From Nitrospinota bacterium (GTDB taxonomy: Bacteria > Nitrospinota > Nitrospinia > Nitrospinales > VA-1): a DNA stretch of 16,482 nt. The notes under the pieces are model-generated. The model made no database searches and was not told where the DNA came from. It saw nothing but the letters and a program-made list of their open reading frames with translations. Both the position numbers and the translations under genes were made by a program. Positions 6,257-13,824 of the stretch are shown one piece after another (the stretch's first letter is position 1; every line of letters starts with the position of its first letter). Location: positions 1 to 16,482 of the forward strand of contig JADFGI010000019.1 in assembly GCA_022567815.1 (NCBI GenBank). The letters are read 5' to 3'.

Positions 6257-7777
6257 TTAGCGGAGAAAATCGAGGAGAGACGGCTGGAGGATGCGCGCGG
6301 TGGTGTTCAAAGTGGCGTTCAGGGCCAGTTCCAGAGAGGCAAGGTCGGAAGCGCTTTTTATTATATCCGCGTCTTCCGTATTGGACAATTGTTCTCTTTG
6401 ATCGACGATATCCTGATCGTGAATGAAATCTGTGGACTCGATTCGCCGCAGAGTCGCCCCCACGAAAGCGCGCGATTCATTGACCGAATCCAATCCACTG
6501 TCAAGATTTTGTAAAGTGGTGAGGATGGCGACAGTGTCATCTTTTTCCAGAGCCAGTTTTAGTTTAATCAAGGTATCCAGAACGTTTCTGCCGCCCCCCA
6601 ATCCCAAATTTTCCGCCGTCGTGCCCACGCCAATATCATTCACCACCGCCACCGTTGTTGTATTGTTGGATACAACCCGCAATCCATTACCGGCGCTGTT
6701 GATGCTGGCCGTCACATTCAATCCGGCGCTGTTGATCAGGTTGAGCGCGTCTCCTATGGTGGTGGCCGAAGCGAAACTGATCGTTGCCGAAGCCGCTCCA
6801 TTGATGATTTTTATATCGTCCAGGACCAATCCACTGCCTGCGTTCAAATTTGTCAGCAAGGTCGCCGAGGTGACCCGGGAATTCAGATCACTTCCGGTCA
6901 GGGAACCATCCCTCTTTCCCAAAATTCCCAAAGCCGCGCCCGTGGTTCCACCAGAAACTTCCGCGATGGTCAGGGACTGAGTGATCACCGGGCTGGTATC
7001 CGTCAAAGAGATGCTATTGCCACTGCCGTTCAATGCGGCGGAGACCTTGATTCCCGCTGAATTGATCGACGCAATGACAGTGCCTAGAGTCGCCCCGGAA
7101 GCAACCGTAATGGTGGCGCTGTTGCCGCCGCGATCGGTGATGGTAAACTGACCCGCCGGAACGCCCTTTCCGCCATTCAAATCGGAGAGCAGTGTGGAAA
7201 GGGTGACGGACGGGTTCAAATCCGTCCCCAGCGCGTCGGATCCGGGAAGGGTCAGTGCGACATTGATGTCTTTCGCGATTTCGATTGTGAAGCTATCAGT
7301 GTTTCCCTGATAAATCGCTCCGGAAGCGCTGACCTGAAAAGGAGCCGTCCGCGTTTGGGTGCCGCCGAATATAAATTGATCCTTTACCTGGGTGTTGGCC
7401 GCTTCCAGCGTTTGTGAGATAATCTGCCCGATTTCAACCGCCGCAAATCCCCGCGTTTGCGCTGTGGAAGTGCCTCCAAGCTCGCGGATCGCCAACTCCT
7501 TGGCCCGGGTCAAACCCAGGCTCACTGATTGCAGAGCGGAATCCGTGCTCTGGATAAATATTTTATTGTTGTCGATATTGCGGATAAACTGAGTCGATAG
7601 ACGGATGCTGGTGCGCAACGACAGACTGTTGCGCAATCCGGCGGGGTCATCCGACGGCTTGAGAATGCGTTTCCCGGACGCTATCTCCGCCTGCGCCTTA
7701 GCCAACCCTTCCGTAATACGAAAAATGTTGTTCAGTACCGTATTTTGAATTGATTGGTTGGTCACGCGCTGAACCAT
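6257..7777 (-). CDS. flgL: Flagellar hook-filament junction protein FlgL, enlarged
   Basis: A 506-residue protein. It has a flagellin-like N-terminus (VTNQSIQNTVLNNIFRITEG, then ASGKRILKPSDDPAG at 33-47) and a matching C-terminal helix (TEDADIIKSASDLASLELAL). Between them is the FlgL signature QFIFGGTQTRTAPF (134-147). FlgL is exported by the flagellar type III system and joins the hook to the filament. E. coli FlgL is 317 residues; the extra length here is two successive flagellin-IN-like modules, about residues 185-288 and 296-394. Each has SxATITVAS/SATISFAS, a TLGTVIASINSAGI / TIGDALNLINSAGL core and a LGI/LGL ending. The start at 7777 has a strong AGGAG seven bases upstream. It is the last gene of the flagellar run, 47 bases after flgK; no csrA or fliW follows before the repeat. 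Confidence 0.93.
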   Translation of the reverse strand: MVQRVTNQSIQNTVLNNIFRITEGLAKAQAEIASGKRILKPSDDPAGLRNSLSLRTSIRLSTQFIRNIDNNKIFIQSTDSALQSVSLGLTRAKELAIRELGGTSTAQTRGFAAVEIGQIISQTLEAANTQVKDQFIFGGTQTRTAPFQVSASGAIYQGNTDSFTIEIAKDINVALTLPGSDALGTDLNPSVTLSTLLSDLNGGKGVPAGQFTITDRGGNSATITVASGATLGTVIASINSAGIKVSAALNGSGNSISLTDTSPVITQSLTIAEVSGGTTGAALGILGKRDGSLTGSDLNSRVTSATLLTNLNAGSGLVLDDIKIINGAASATISFASATTIGDALNLINSAGLNVTASINSAGNGLRVVSNNTTTVAVVNDIGVGTTAENLGLGGGRNVLDTLIKLKLALEKDDTVAILTTLQNLDSGLDSVNESRAFVGATLRRIESTDFIHDQDIVDQREQLSNTEDADIIKSASDLASLELALNATLNTTARILQPSLLDFLR

Positions 7778-7824
7778 GATCCGTCTCCTGTAAAAACTGG
7801 AAAAATTCCGCTTACTATCTAAAA

Positions 7825-9504
7825 TTAAATCCGGTTGATGATCGTATCGAACAATTCTTCGACCAAACTTATCATTCGCGCGGACGCATTGAACGCCTGC
7901 TGGAATTGAATCAGATTGATCAGTTCCTCATCAATGGAGACCCCGGAAATGCTTTCCCGCCGGTTGCTCAATTGAAGCAGGACGCCTTCCTGTTGCCGGA
8001 CCCCCGCCTGGGCGGTAGCAGACTGAATGCCAATGGCGCTTACCAGGGCATTGTAAAACTCATCGAAAGTAAACGCTCCCGAACCCGATTGTAAAGTGAC
8101 GCTGTTAAACGTCAGGTCGCTCTGCAGGCCGGCCAAATCTCCGGCGTTGCCGCCGTCTCCAGATGTCGAATTGCCAGCGGCGATTTTCTGCGAATTGGAA
8201 AGCACTTCATTGGAAACCTTGATGAACGTCGCCGCGTTCTCCGAAACCGAAAACTTGAACCGGTCCCCCACAGCCGGAGTCCCGGTGATGTTCACCGCAA
8301 AACCGCCCGCCAGATTGAACGTGGTTCCCGCCGTAAAGGTAATGGCACTCGACGCGGCTCCGGTTGTCAGATTGGTCAAGGTGAATGAAGTCGCCCCGGT
8401 AAAAGTGATCTCAAAATCATCCACCAAAACCGTGGTGGGGCTGGCATTTAGCACCGAGACCTGCGCCGACCCGGTATTCAAGGTATTGGTGAAAACCGTG
8501 GGCGAGAGCGGCGTAAAGAAATTGACTCCCGTACTGCCGTCGACGCCGAATCCCTGTTGATGAACGCGGTTGAACTCCTGAACGAACCCCGCCGCCAGAC
8601 GGTCCAGCTTTTCCTTGATCGCCGGGACTTCCAGGTCGCGCATGTCCAGATAGCCCTTGAGCTCGCCCCCCTGAATCGCTGACGTGACGTTGATCGTTCC
8701 CCCGGCTCCGTTGCTGATAAAAACGTCCAGAAATGATTTGTTATTTCCATTCAAGCCCGTGCTCAAATTAAAAGTCAGATTCTTGAGAACCAACGGCGTA
8801 CCATTCCGAAGAGTCAGGCTGACCTGCCCGTCTGATTCATTCACAAAGGTAATGTCGATTTTCTCTGAAAGTTCCTTGATCAGTTTGTCCCGTTGGTCTT
8901 TAAGATCATTTGCGCTGAACTGGCCGGGCGAATTGGCAAATATCGCTTGATTTAATTTGGCGATTTCATCCACGAGGGTGTTTATCTTGGCCACCTCGTC
9001 GCTGACGATGGCGTCGATATTTCTCTGGATTCTGAACAAACCATCGCCCAGATTATTGAACACCGCTGACAGAGACTGCGCCCGACTCAGCACTTCCGCC
9101 CGTTCGGGCAATCCACTTGGATTGGTGGAAAGGTCCTGAAACGCGGAAAACAATCCACTCAACTCACTGTTCAAACTGCGGCCCTGGTTTTCATTGAACA
9201 GAATTTCCAACTGCTCAAAAACATCCTTGCGCACCTTGAAGTTTCCCGTCGGGTCGCCTTCGGACAAAATCTGCTGAAACAGGAACTGATCAAAAACCCG
9301 CTCGATACCGCTGACCCGCACCCCGGTCCCCAACTGCCCCTGACTGATCGAACGCGGGGTGTTGGACACCAATATCACCTCCTGCCGGGAATACCCTTCC
9401 GTCTCCACGTTGGCGATATTGTTGCCAGTGACTTCGATTGCCAGCTGTTGGGTCAACAGACCCAGTTTGGCGGTATTTAATATACTGAAAATATTTGACG
9501 ACAT
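7825..9504 (-). CDS. flgK: Flagellar hook-associated protein FlgK (HAP1)
   Basis: A 559-residue axial protein. The N-terminal rod/hook signature is present (LLTQQLAIEVTGNNIANVET, residues 17-36, then GYSRQEV), as is the C-terminal motif DEELINLIQFQQAFNASARM (525-544). Residues about 90-310 are the helical FlgK-specific domain (LNSELSGLFSAFQDLSTNPS, LKDQRDKLIKELSE, GELKGYLDMRD). Residues about 345-420 form a beta-rich insert ending TGTPAVGDRFKF, as in many proteobacterial FlgK proteins. FlgK caps the hook as the first junction ring and is a client of the FlgN chaperone encoded just upstream. No strong Shine-Dalgarno is seen before ATG 9504; the 67-base gap to flgN is AT-rich on the flgK side. 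Confidence 0.96.
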   Translation of the reverse strand: MSSNIFSILNTAKLGLLTQQLAIEVTGNNIANVETEGYSRQEVILVSNTPRSISQGQLGTGVRVSGIERVFDQFLFQQILSEGDPTGNFKVRKDVFEQLEILFNENQGRSLNSELSGLFSAFQDLSTNPSGLPERAEVLSRAQSLSAVFNNLGDGLFRIQRNIDAIVSDEVAKINTLVDEIAKLNQAIFANSPGQFSANDLKDQRDKLIKELSEKIDITFVNESDGQVSLTLRNGTPLVLKNLTFNLSTGLNGNNKSFLDVFISNGAGGTINVTSAIQGGELKGYLDMRDLEVPAIKEKLDRLAAGFVQEFNRVHQQGFGVDGSTGVNFFTPLSPTVFTNTLNTGSAQVSVLNASPTTVLVDDFEITFTGATSFTLTNLTTGAASSAITFTAGTTFNLAGGFAVNITGTPAVGDRFKFSVSENAATFIKVSNEVLSNSQKIAAGNSTSGDGGNAGDLAGLQSDLTFNSVTLQSGSGAFTFDEFYNALVSAIGIQSATAQAGVRQQEGVLLQLSNRRESISGVSIDEELINLIQFQQAFNASARMISLVEELFDTIINRI

Positions 9505-9571
9505 ATTTTAAAAAAGTGTTCCCTGCAATTACTATTTGTTGGGCCTTTGCATAAGAACGAGAGCCTCTTTT

Positions 9572-10075
9572 TTAAGCATTGAAATTCAGCATTCGACCCT
9601 GAAGGCTTGCTTCCTTCAATTTCCCGTCGGGATGATAAGGGGCATTCGCTTCTTCATTCTTGGAGTGGACAAAAACCAGGGATTTTTTCAGCGACAACGA
9701 CGATTTATCCATCAATCCCTTGATCCCTTCATGCAGTTCGTTGATGGTGGCAATTTGCGCTAACAGAGCTTCCCGGGATTTACTCAGTTTGACTCGAATG
9801 GGATTCACCGTTGTCTGGATAATTTTTTTCAGCGTCAAATCCGTCTCCCGGACACCCCGGAGGCGGGCGATTTTTTCCATCAAACCGGATCGCTGTTTTT
9901 CAAGCTGTTGCATTTTCCGGACCATGATTTCTTTTTTTTCAATGATTTCCTCCAGGGAGTGCAAAGAGTAATTGGAGATGCAATCCCATTGCTCCTTCAG
10001 CATGAGAATAAATTTATTGTAAAGAGCGATTTCACTTTCAATCAAGGCATTCAACTCTCTCAGCAACCGGCCCAT
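9572..10075 (-). CDS. flgN: Flagellar export chaperone FlgN
   Basis: A 167-residue, strongly helical and charged protein. Residues 1-30 (MGRLLRELNALIESEIALYN...) and 35-75 with repeated EEIIEKKEIMVRKMQQLEKQ form the long antiparallel helices of the FlgN family. The C-terminus (ASLQGRMLNFNA) resembles the conserved G-x-x-x-N tail that contacts clients. FlgN keeps FlgK and FlgL unfolded and delivers them to the export gate; both clients lie immediately downstream. Its ATG shares one base with the flgJ stop (TGATG), implying translational coupling. The position after flgJ and before flgK is typical, although the usual flgM partner is not here. Confidence 0.88.
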   Translation of the reverse strand: MGRLLRELNALIESEIALYNKFILMLKEQWDCISNYSLHSLEEIIEKKEIMVRKMQQLEKQRSGLMEKIARLRGVRETDLTLKKIIQTTVNPIRVKLSKSREALLAQIATINELHEGIKGLMDKSSLSLKKSLVFVHSKNEEANAPYHPDGKLKEASLQGRMLNFNA

Positions 10076-10491
10076 CAGCGGCTCTCCGCCCGTTCAGGGG
10101 CTTTATATGGAAGCGCAGGCGAATCCGCTTTTTCCTGATTTTCTTCCCCTTCCGGTTTTTTTCCGTTCAATCTGCTTAACTGCGTGTAAAGGACATCCGC
10201 CAGACCCATTCCCCTCCCTTTGGACATTTCACCGGCCACTTCCTGATCGAACATCGACTCATACATATCCACCGAGAAACTGTTTAACAAACCTTCCTTG
10301 GGCAAAGTCTGCCGCATCGCTTTCATGAGTTGATTTACAAAAATCGCCTCGAATTGCTGGGCCAGCGCCTTTAGTTCTTTGTCATCCTTATATTCACCGG
10401 ACTCTGCTTGTTTTTTGAGCTGGTCCATTTTGTTTTCCGTCGCACGGGAAAACACATTCCCCTGGTTTTTCAATGAAGGAATAAAATCCAT
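10075..10491 (-). CDS. flgJ: Rod-binding protein FlgJ (N-terminal domain only)
   Basis: About 138 residues from the ATG at 10491. I prefer this start because AAAGG lies about eight bases upstream and MDFIPSLK begins a typical FlgJ N-terminus; an upstream ATG at 10557 would add 22 unconserved residues. The rod-binding domain is clear: KALAQQFEAIFVNQLMKAMR, then SFSVDMYESMFDQEVAGEMS and GMGLADVLYTQLS. FlgJ caps the growing rod in the periplasm. The C-terminal N-acetylmuramidase domain found in enterobacterial FlgJ is absent, as in many other phyla, so a separate lytic enzyme must open the peptidoglycan. The last ~25 residues are Glu/Lys-rich and unconserved. It is coupled to flgN by a one-base overlap. 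Confidence 0.9.
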   Translation of the reverse strand: MDFIPSLKNQGNVFSRATENKMDQLKKQAESGEYKDDKELKALAQQFEAIFVNQLMKAMRQTLPKEGLLNSFSVDMYESMFDQEVAGEMSKGRGMGLADVLYTQLSRLNGKKPEGEENQEKADSPALPYKAPERAESR

Positions 10492-10841
10492 TCTCTGACC
10501 TTTATTGTTGTTTGGAGTTAATGCTTTGACTTCTTTATGGTTAAGTGCAAACCACATACCAAATGCGCCGGGACCAGGGCATGGAACTCCATTGGCCTTT
10601 AAGCGTCCATAAATTAAGGCATTCTAAAGCAGGAAAGATAATATATTCAGCGCGCTGGAATGATCAGAAGGAAAAAAGTAAATGGGTAGGGGAAAATTTT
10701 TCCGTTCTCAATTCCTTGAGAATCAATGCATTAGATTAGAGACACCGGCCAAGGGAAAAGCCCGCGCACCTTGCAGAAAGTTTTTAATTTCTTCGTCAAC
10801 ATTTTAATTTCTTCGTCAACAGGAGATAACGTTTTCTCCGA
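10492..10841. other. Intergenic gap between flgI and flgJ, no gene seen
   Basis: This stretch of 350 bases lies inside the flagellar run. Read on the minus strand I find no frame that looks like FlgM or any other protein, only short frames under about 30 codons. It contains an exact 20-bp tandem duplication (listed separately) and a weak GGAGA/TCTCC hairpin just after the flgI stop (10822-10839). A 64-codon plus-strand frame (10545-10739) has no family resemblance and opposes the operon, so it is not annotated. Confidence 0.6.
10782..10821. repeat. Perfect 20-bp tandem duplication
   Basis: TTTTAATTTCTTCGTCAACA occurs at 10782-10801 and again, without mismatch, at 10802-10821, 20 bases downstream of the flgI stop in the direction of transcription. 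Read on the minus strand each unit starts TGTTGACGAAG, so each carries a TTGAC that resembles a -35 hexamer, but no -10 lies at the right distance. Its exactness suggests a recent slippage event. Confidence 0.9.
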
Positions 10842-11966
10842 TTAAATGATTTCCAGTTCCGCGTGCAACGCCCCGGCCGCCTTGATGGCCTGAAGAATGG
10901 CGATTAAATCCCTGGGATTGACCCCAATGGCATTCAGCCCGTTGACCACCTGGCCAAGGGAGATGGCTTTGGGAACAATGAGAAGCCGGTCCTCCCCTTC
11001 TTCAATCTTTAAGCGGGTCCGGGGAACCACCACTGTCGCTCCGCCTGGAGAGAACGGAGCCGGTTGAGAAACCGAAGGTTCTTCAGTGATCTGGATGAAC
11101 AGATTCCCATGCGCCACGGCGACGGCGGAAATCATGACTTTTTCTCCCATAACCACCGTACCCGTGCGTTCATCAAGAATCACTTTGGCGATACCATCCG
11201 GCTCCACCTCGATGGATTCGATGCGGGTGATAAATTGCGAGGTTTTCCCTTTGTAAAACCGAGGCACCATCACTTGGACGGTTCGGCCATCGACCAGCGT
11301 CGCCACCACATCCCGCAGGGAATCGTTGATGGCCCTGGAAATCCGGCTCGCCGTGGTGAAGTCCGTTTCTTTCAAGGTCAGGAAAATTTCTTCCTTCAAG
11401 TTAAACTGATGCGGCAATTCCTTTTCCACATACGCGCCGTTGGCTATTCGCGCCACCGTTTGGTGGTTTTTCTGCGCCCCCTTGGCCGCGCCCTGAACAA
11501 AAAATCCGCCGATCGACAACGGACCCTGGGCCACGGCATAAGTTTGCCCATCCGGGCCTTTGAGCGCTGTCATCAACAACGTTCCGCCCTGGAGGCTTTT
11601 TGCGTCTCCAATAGACGACAACAGGGTATCGATCCGGTCTCCCTGACGGGCGAACGGTGGCAGGGTGGCCGTCACCATCACCGTGGCCACGTTCTTGAAC
11701 TTCAACTGGCCCACTTCGTTATCAGGAATGGTGATGCCCATTTTGGTGAGCATACTCACCAGGGTTTGGATGGAAAAGAAGACGTTTGTCGCGCTATCGC
11801 CTGTTCCGGCTAATCCTACAATCAGTCCGAAACCGATCAACTGGTTGCCGCGAACGCCGCGGACATTGGTCAGATCCTTGATCCTGACCGCATGAGCGGA
11901 TTCGGTTATAAATACAAATAATAAAGCCAGCAAACCCGCTCTGATCCACATCCTGTTAGAGAACAT
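10842..11966 (-). CDS. flgI: Flagellar P-ring protein FlgI
   Basis: A 374-residue protein with a Sec signal peptide (positively charged start, hydrophobic LLALLFVFI, cleavage after AHA at 24-26). It then has the FlgI opening VRIKDLTNVRGVRGNQLIGF followed by GLIVGLAGTGDS. Further FlgI blocks are GQLKFKNVATVMVTATLPPF, GDRIDTLLSSIGDAKSLQGG, LLMTALKGPDG and YAVAQGPLSIGGF. The C-terminal block includes GTVVMGEKVMISAVAVAHGN, LGQVVNGLNAIGVNPRDLIA and ILQAIKAAGALHAEL. FlgI forms the periplasmic bushing ring around the rod, assembled with the FlgA chaperone encoded two genes upstream. AGGA lies about nine bases before ATG 11966. It is separated from flgH by a 367-base gap filled with repeats. Confidence 0.97.
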   Translation of the reverse strand: MFSNRMWIRAGLLALLFVFITESAHAVRIKDLTNVRGVRGNQLIGFGLIVGLAGTGDSATNVFFSIQTLVSMLTKMGITIPDNEVGQLKFKNVATVMVTATLPPFARQGDRIDTLLSSIGDAKSLQGGTLLMTALKGPDGQTYAVAQGPLSIGGFFVQGAAKGAQKNHQTVARIANGAYVEKELPHQFNLKEEIFLTLKETDFTTASRISRAINDSLRDVVATLVDGRTVQVMVPRFYKGKTSQFITRIESIEVEPDGIAKVILDERTGTVVMGEKVMISAVAVAHGNLFIQITEEPSVSQPAPFSPGGATVVVPRTRLKIEEGEDRLLIVPKAISLGQVVNGLNAIGVNPRDLIAILQAIKAAGALHAELEII

Positions 11967-12007
11967 AATTCTTTATTCCTGAGTTAAATCCCACCAGTGA
12001 GTTTTAT

Positions 12008-12180
12008 TCCCCGCCCCGCAATACGGGAAGGAGATGCGGGGCAGACTCCTCCGCGGAGTGCGCCAGCCCATGAGAGGAGGAACTTGCTCACAAGCCCCTG
12101 AGAAACTGTGGATTATAGAGAAACTATTAATCCTTCAAAAACCCACCGAACGTTAGCACTGGGTCCAGCGTCACGCTGGT
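12008..12180. repeat. Dispersed intergenic hairpin repeat, copy C
   Basis: This lies between flgH and flgI. CCCG-CAATA-CGGG (12015-12027) takes the place of the first hairpin, and CCCCGCA (12014-12020) can alternatively pair with TGCGGGG (12035-12041). The second stem pairs GGGGC (12038-12042) with GCCCC (12094-12098), followed by TGA as in the other copies. TGCTCACAAGCCCCTGA is close to the corresponding bases of copy A. One 32-base tail unit (12149-12180) ends with the hairpin CCAGCG-TCA-CGCTGG. This copy is more diverged and has a longer internal loop than A and B. Confidence 0.7.
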
Positions 12181-12216
12181 CACATCCTAAAATGGTGGGC
12201 TTTGGATAAGTATATA

Positions 12217-12304
12217 TCCCCTCATCCCAGCCTTCTCCCCAGAGGGGAGAAGGGGTTCCTCCTCTCCTCCATTGGAGGAGAGGATAGAGGTGAGGAGGGA
12301 TTTA
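12217..12304. repeat. Palindromic element with two perfect hairpins (cloverleaf-like)
   Basis: Two adjacent perfect hairpins occur: CCTTCTCCCC-AGA-GGGGAGAAGG (12231-12253) and CCTCTCCTCC-ATT-GGAGGAGAGG (12261-12283, extended one pair by T12260/A12284). They are flanked by roughly complementary arms, TCCCCTCATCC near 12218 and GGTGAGGAGGGA near 12290-12301. The whole can fold as a three-way junction. Elements beginning CCCTCATCCC and built from CTCTCC/GGAGAG palindromes recur between genes in many bacterial genomes and behave as REP/MITE-like repeats. Only one copy is in this window. Confidence 0.75.
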
Positions 12305-12333
12305 AACCTCTTTCGTGTTATGCAAAGGTCTTC

Positions 12334-13068
12334 CTAAAATGGCCAGACATAGGTGAGAGTCCTCGTCAACCACCCCACCCTTTGTTCGTCCGCCACCACG
12401 CCTTTACCGGCATAGGAAATTGATGCGTTGGCGATAAAACGGGAAGAAATGGTATTGTCAAAATCAATGTCCACTTCCCGGATGATTCCTTTTAATATCA
12501 CGATTTGCTCTTCATTGTTGACGGTGATGGAACGCCTCCCCTCAATGGCAAAGTTGCCATTGGGAAACACCTGGGTGACCACCACTGAAATTTGCGCGCT
12601 CAATTTTCCTTCGCGGGTCGTGGTTCCGCTGCCCTTTGTGTTTCGTGCCAGGCTGGCCGTCACTCTGGGGTCAAAGGGATCGGCGGAACCCAGAAAATTA
12701 CTAATTCCCAGATTTCTGTCCATGCCAAACAGAGCAGTCCAATTCATATCCAGCGTGGAGTTTTTGCCAACATCCGTCGTGGCTTTTTGACTCGAGGTCG
12801 CCGTCTCATCAATTATCACCGTTACGATGTCTCCCACACCATGCGCTTTGGCATCCACGAACAAAAGATTGTTGGCCGTATCCCCCGGCCAGATTGCGCC
12901 ATCCTCTCTCTTGGGCGGGAGGGATTCATAAATTTGATTGGGAATGACCGCCGCTTCCGGGTTCACCGCCAGATGCGATTGGGCGCAGGCTGACAACGCG
13001 CATGCAAAAATAAAACCCGTGAGCACAACACCCGCTTTTTTTAAATAATCCAATTTCGATGAAGTCAT
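12334..13068 (-). CDS. flgH: Flagellar L-ring lipoprotein FlgH
   Basis: A 244-residue outer-membrane lipoprotein. The signal peptide (GVVLTGFIFACA) ends in the lipobox LSAC with Cys28 as the lipidated residue. FlgH blocks follow in order: NNLLFVDAKAHGVGDIVTVI (about 66-85), IDETATSSQKATTDVGKNS and NGNFAIEGRRSITVNNEEQI. Then come GIIREVDIDFDNTISSRFIA, NASISYAGKGVV and the C-terminal GWLTRTLTYVWPF. FlgH builds the L-ring that surrounds the rod in the outer membrane, pairing with the FlgI P-ring. The start is ATG 13068, two bases after the flgA stop, with AAGGTG about 11 bases upstream inside the end of flgA, so it is translationally coupled to flgA. Confidence 0.96.
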   Translation of the reverse strand: MTSSKLDYLKKAGVVLTGFIFACALSACAQSHLAVNPEAAVIPNQIYESLPPKREDGAIWPGDTANNLLFVDAKAHGVGDIVTVIIDETATSSQKATTDVGKNSTLDMNWTALFGMDRNLGISNFLGSADPFDPRVTASLARNTKGSGTTTREGKLSAQISVVVTQVFPNGNFAIEGRRSITVNNEEQIVILKGIIREVDIDFDNTISSRFIANASISYAGKGVVADEQRVGWLTRTLTYVWPF

Positions 13069-13070
13069 GC

Positions 13071-13811
13071 TTAATAATTCACCTTCACCGTTTTGGAGTC
13101 CATCACCATTCCAAAAACCGTTTTTTTGGTTTGAATGTTCAGGACCTGCACCAGACTGTCCTTGAAACCCTTTTCCCGCACAAGTCCGGGAGCGGTTATT
13201 TTCATCGAACCACTTTGAACGATGATAGTCACCCGGTCCCCCTTCTTCACCAGAACCGGCTTGCTAAGGGAATTTGCCGTGATCACCCTTCCCATTCCCA
13301 TGTTGCGGATGGCTTGTTTTCCCACCACATCATCTAAACTGGTTAGCGCGTTTCTGAAAATTCGGTTGGATGGCACGACTTCAACCGCCACGTCCCTTTC
13401 CGTCAAGATTTTTCCCCGGTTGATCGGACGCAAAGTCTTAACCACCGGAGAATAATGTATTACATGGGCCGTCAAGCGGAGCCTTTTTTGCAAAATATTG
13501 TCTACGGTTATTCGGACCGTTACAGGGAAACGTCCCATACGAACCCGGCGTGACGGGAGGGCAAAATTCATGTCAACAATTCCCGCGGGCACGATAAGAT
13601 CTTTGCCTCTATAATCTATCGTTATTTCCGTTGTCTCCGGGTCCCAGGGAATATGGTCCGCTACAAACTCCATAGCCCGCGACTCAATAACCTCTCCCCT
13701 GATCGTAAGTGTTTGTGATGCACCGGCAACTCCTACCAGAATCAAAAACGCAATCAACAGGATGCCCAAAACAATTGGTGAAGAAATTCCGATGTTTTTT
13801 AACTTAGTCAT
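13071..13811 (-). CDS. flgA: P-ring assembly chaperone FlgA
   Basis: A 246-residue periplasmic protein with an N-terminal hydrophobic signal (PIVLGILLIAFLILVGVAGA, about 12-31). The mature part has an N-terminal domain (residues about 33-118, SRAMEFVADHIPW...). The C-terminal SAF-domain region reads VVKTLRPINRGKILTERDVA, then DDVVGKQAIRNMGMGRVITA, PVLVKKGDRVTIIV and the terminal blocks GSMKITAPGLVREKGFKDSL plus VQVLNIQTKKTVFGMV. These blocks match FlgA, which binds FlgI in the periplasm and prevents its premature polymerisation. It lies 13 bases after flgG and two before flgH, the usual GAHI order. No good Shine-Dalgarno is seen before ATG 13811; coupling to flgG translation is likely. Confidence 0.94.
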   Translation of the reverse strand: MTKLKNIGISSPIVLGILLIAFLILVGVAGASQTLTIRGEVIESRAMEFVADHIPWDPETTEITIDYRGKDLIVPAGIVDMNFALPSRRVRMGRFPVTVRITVDNILQKRLRLTAHVIHYSPVVKTLRPINRGKILTERDVAVEVVPSNRIFRNALTSLDDVVGKQAIRNMGMGRVITANSLSKPVLVKKGDRVTIIVQSGSMKITAPGLVREKGFKDSLVQVLNIQTKKTVFGMVMDSKTVKVNY

Positions 13812-13824
13812 GATTAAATATTAT

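Noticed and set aside
6163..6426. 87-codon plus-strand frame starting in repeat copy B
   Set aside because: It runs through the hairpin repeat and then antisense into flgL, so it cannot be a conserved gene.
6423..6980. 185-codon plus-strand open frame
   Set aside because: It lies wholly antisense to flgL; the composition (Val/Pro/Thr/Ala runs) is what the complement of the flgL repeats would give, and no domain is recognised.
8096..8560. 154-codon plus-strand open frame
   Set aside because: Antisense to flgK with no ribosome-binding site or family resemblance; a shadow frame.
10492..10557. Upstream ATG (10557) for flgJ giving 22 extra residues
   Set aside because: The extra residues are not FlgJ-like, whereas the ATG at 10491 has an AAAGG at suitable spacing and starts a typical FlgJ N-terminus.
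10545..10739. 64-codon plus-strand frame in the flgI-flgJ gap
   Set aside because: No ribosome-binding site, no recognisable motif, opposite to the operon; I prefer to call the gap non-coding.
10782..10821. Internal promoter from the TTGACG in each 20-bp unit
   Set aside because: No -10 hexamer lies 16-18 bases downstream on the minus strand for either unit.
11064..11813. 249-codon plus-strand open frame rich in His and Arg
   Set aside because: Antisense to the unmistakable flgI gene; His/Arg-rich composition is typical of a reversed coding strand.
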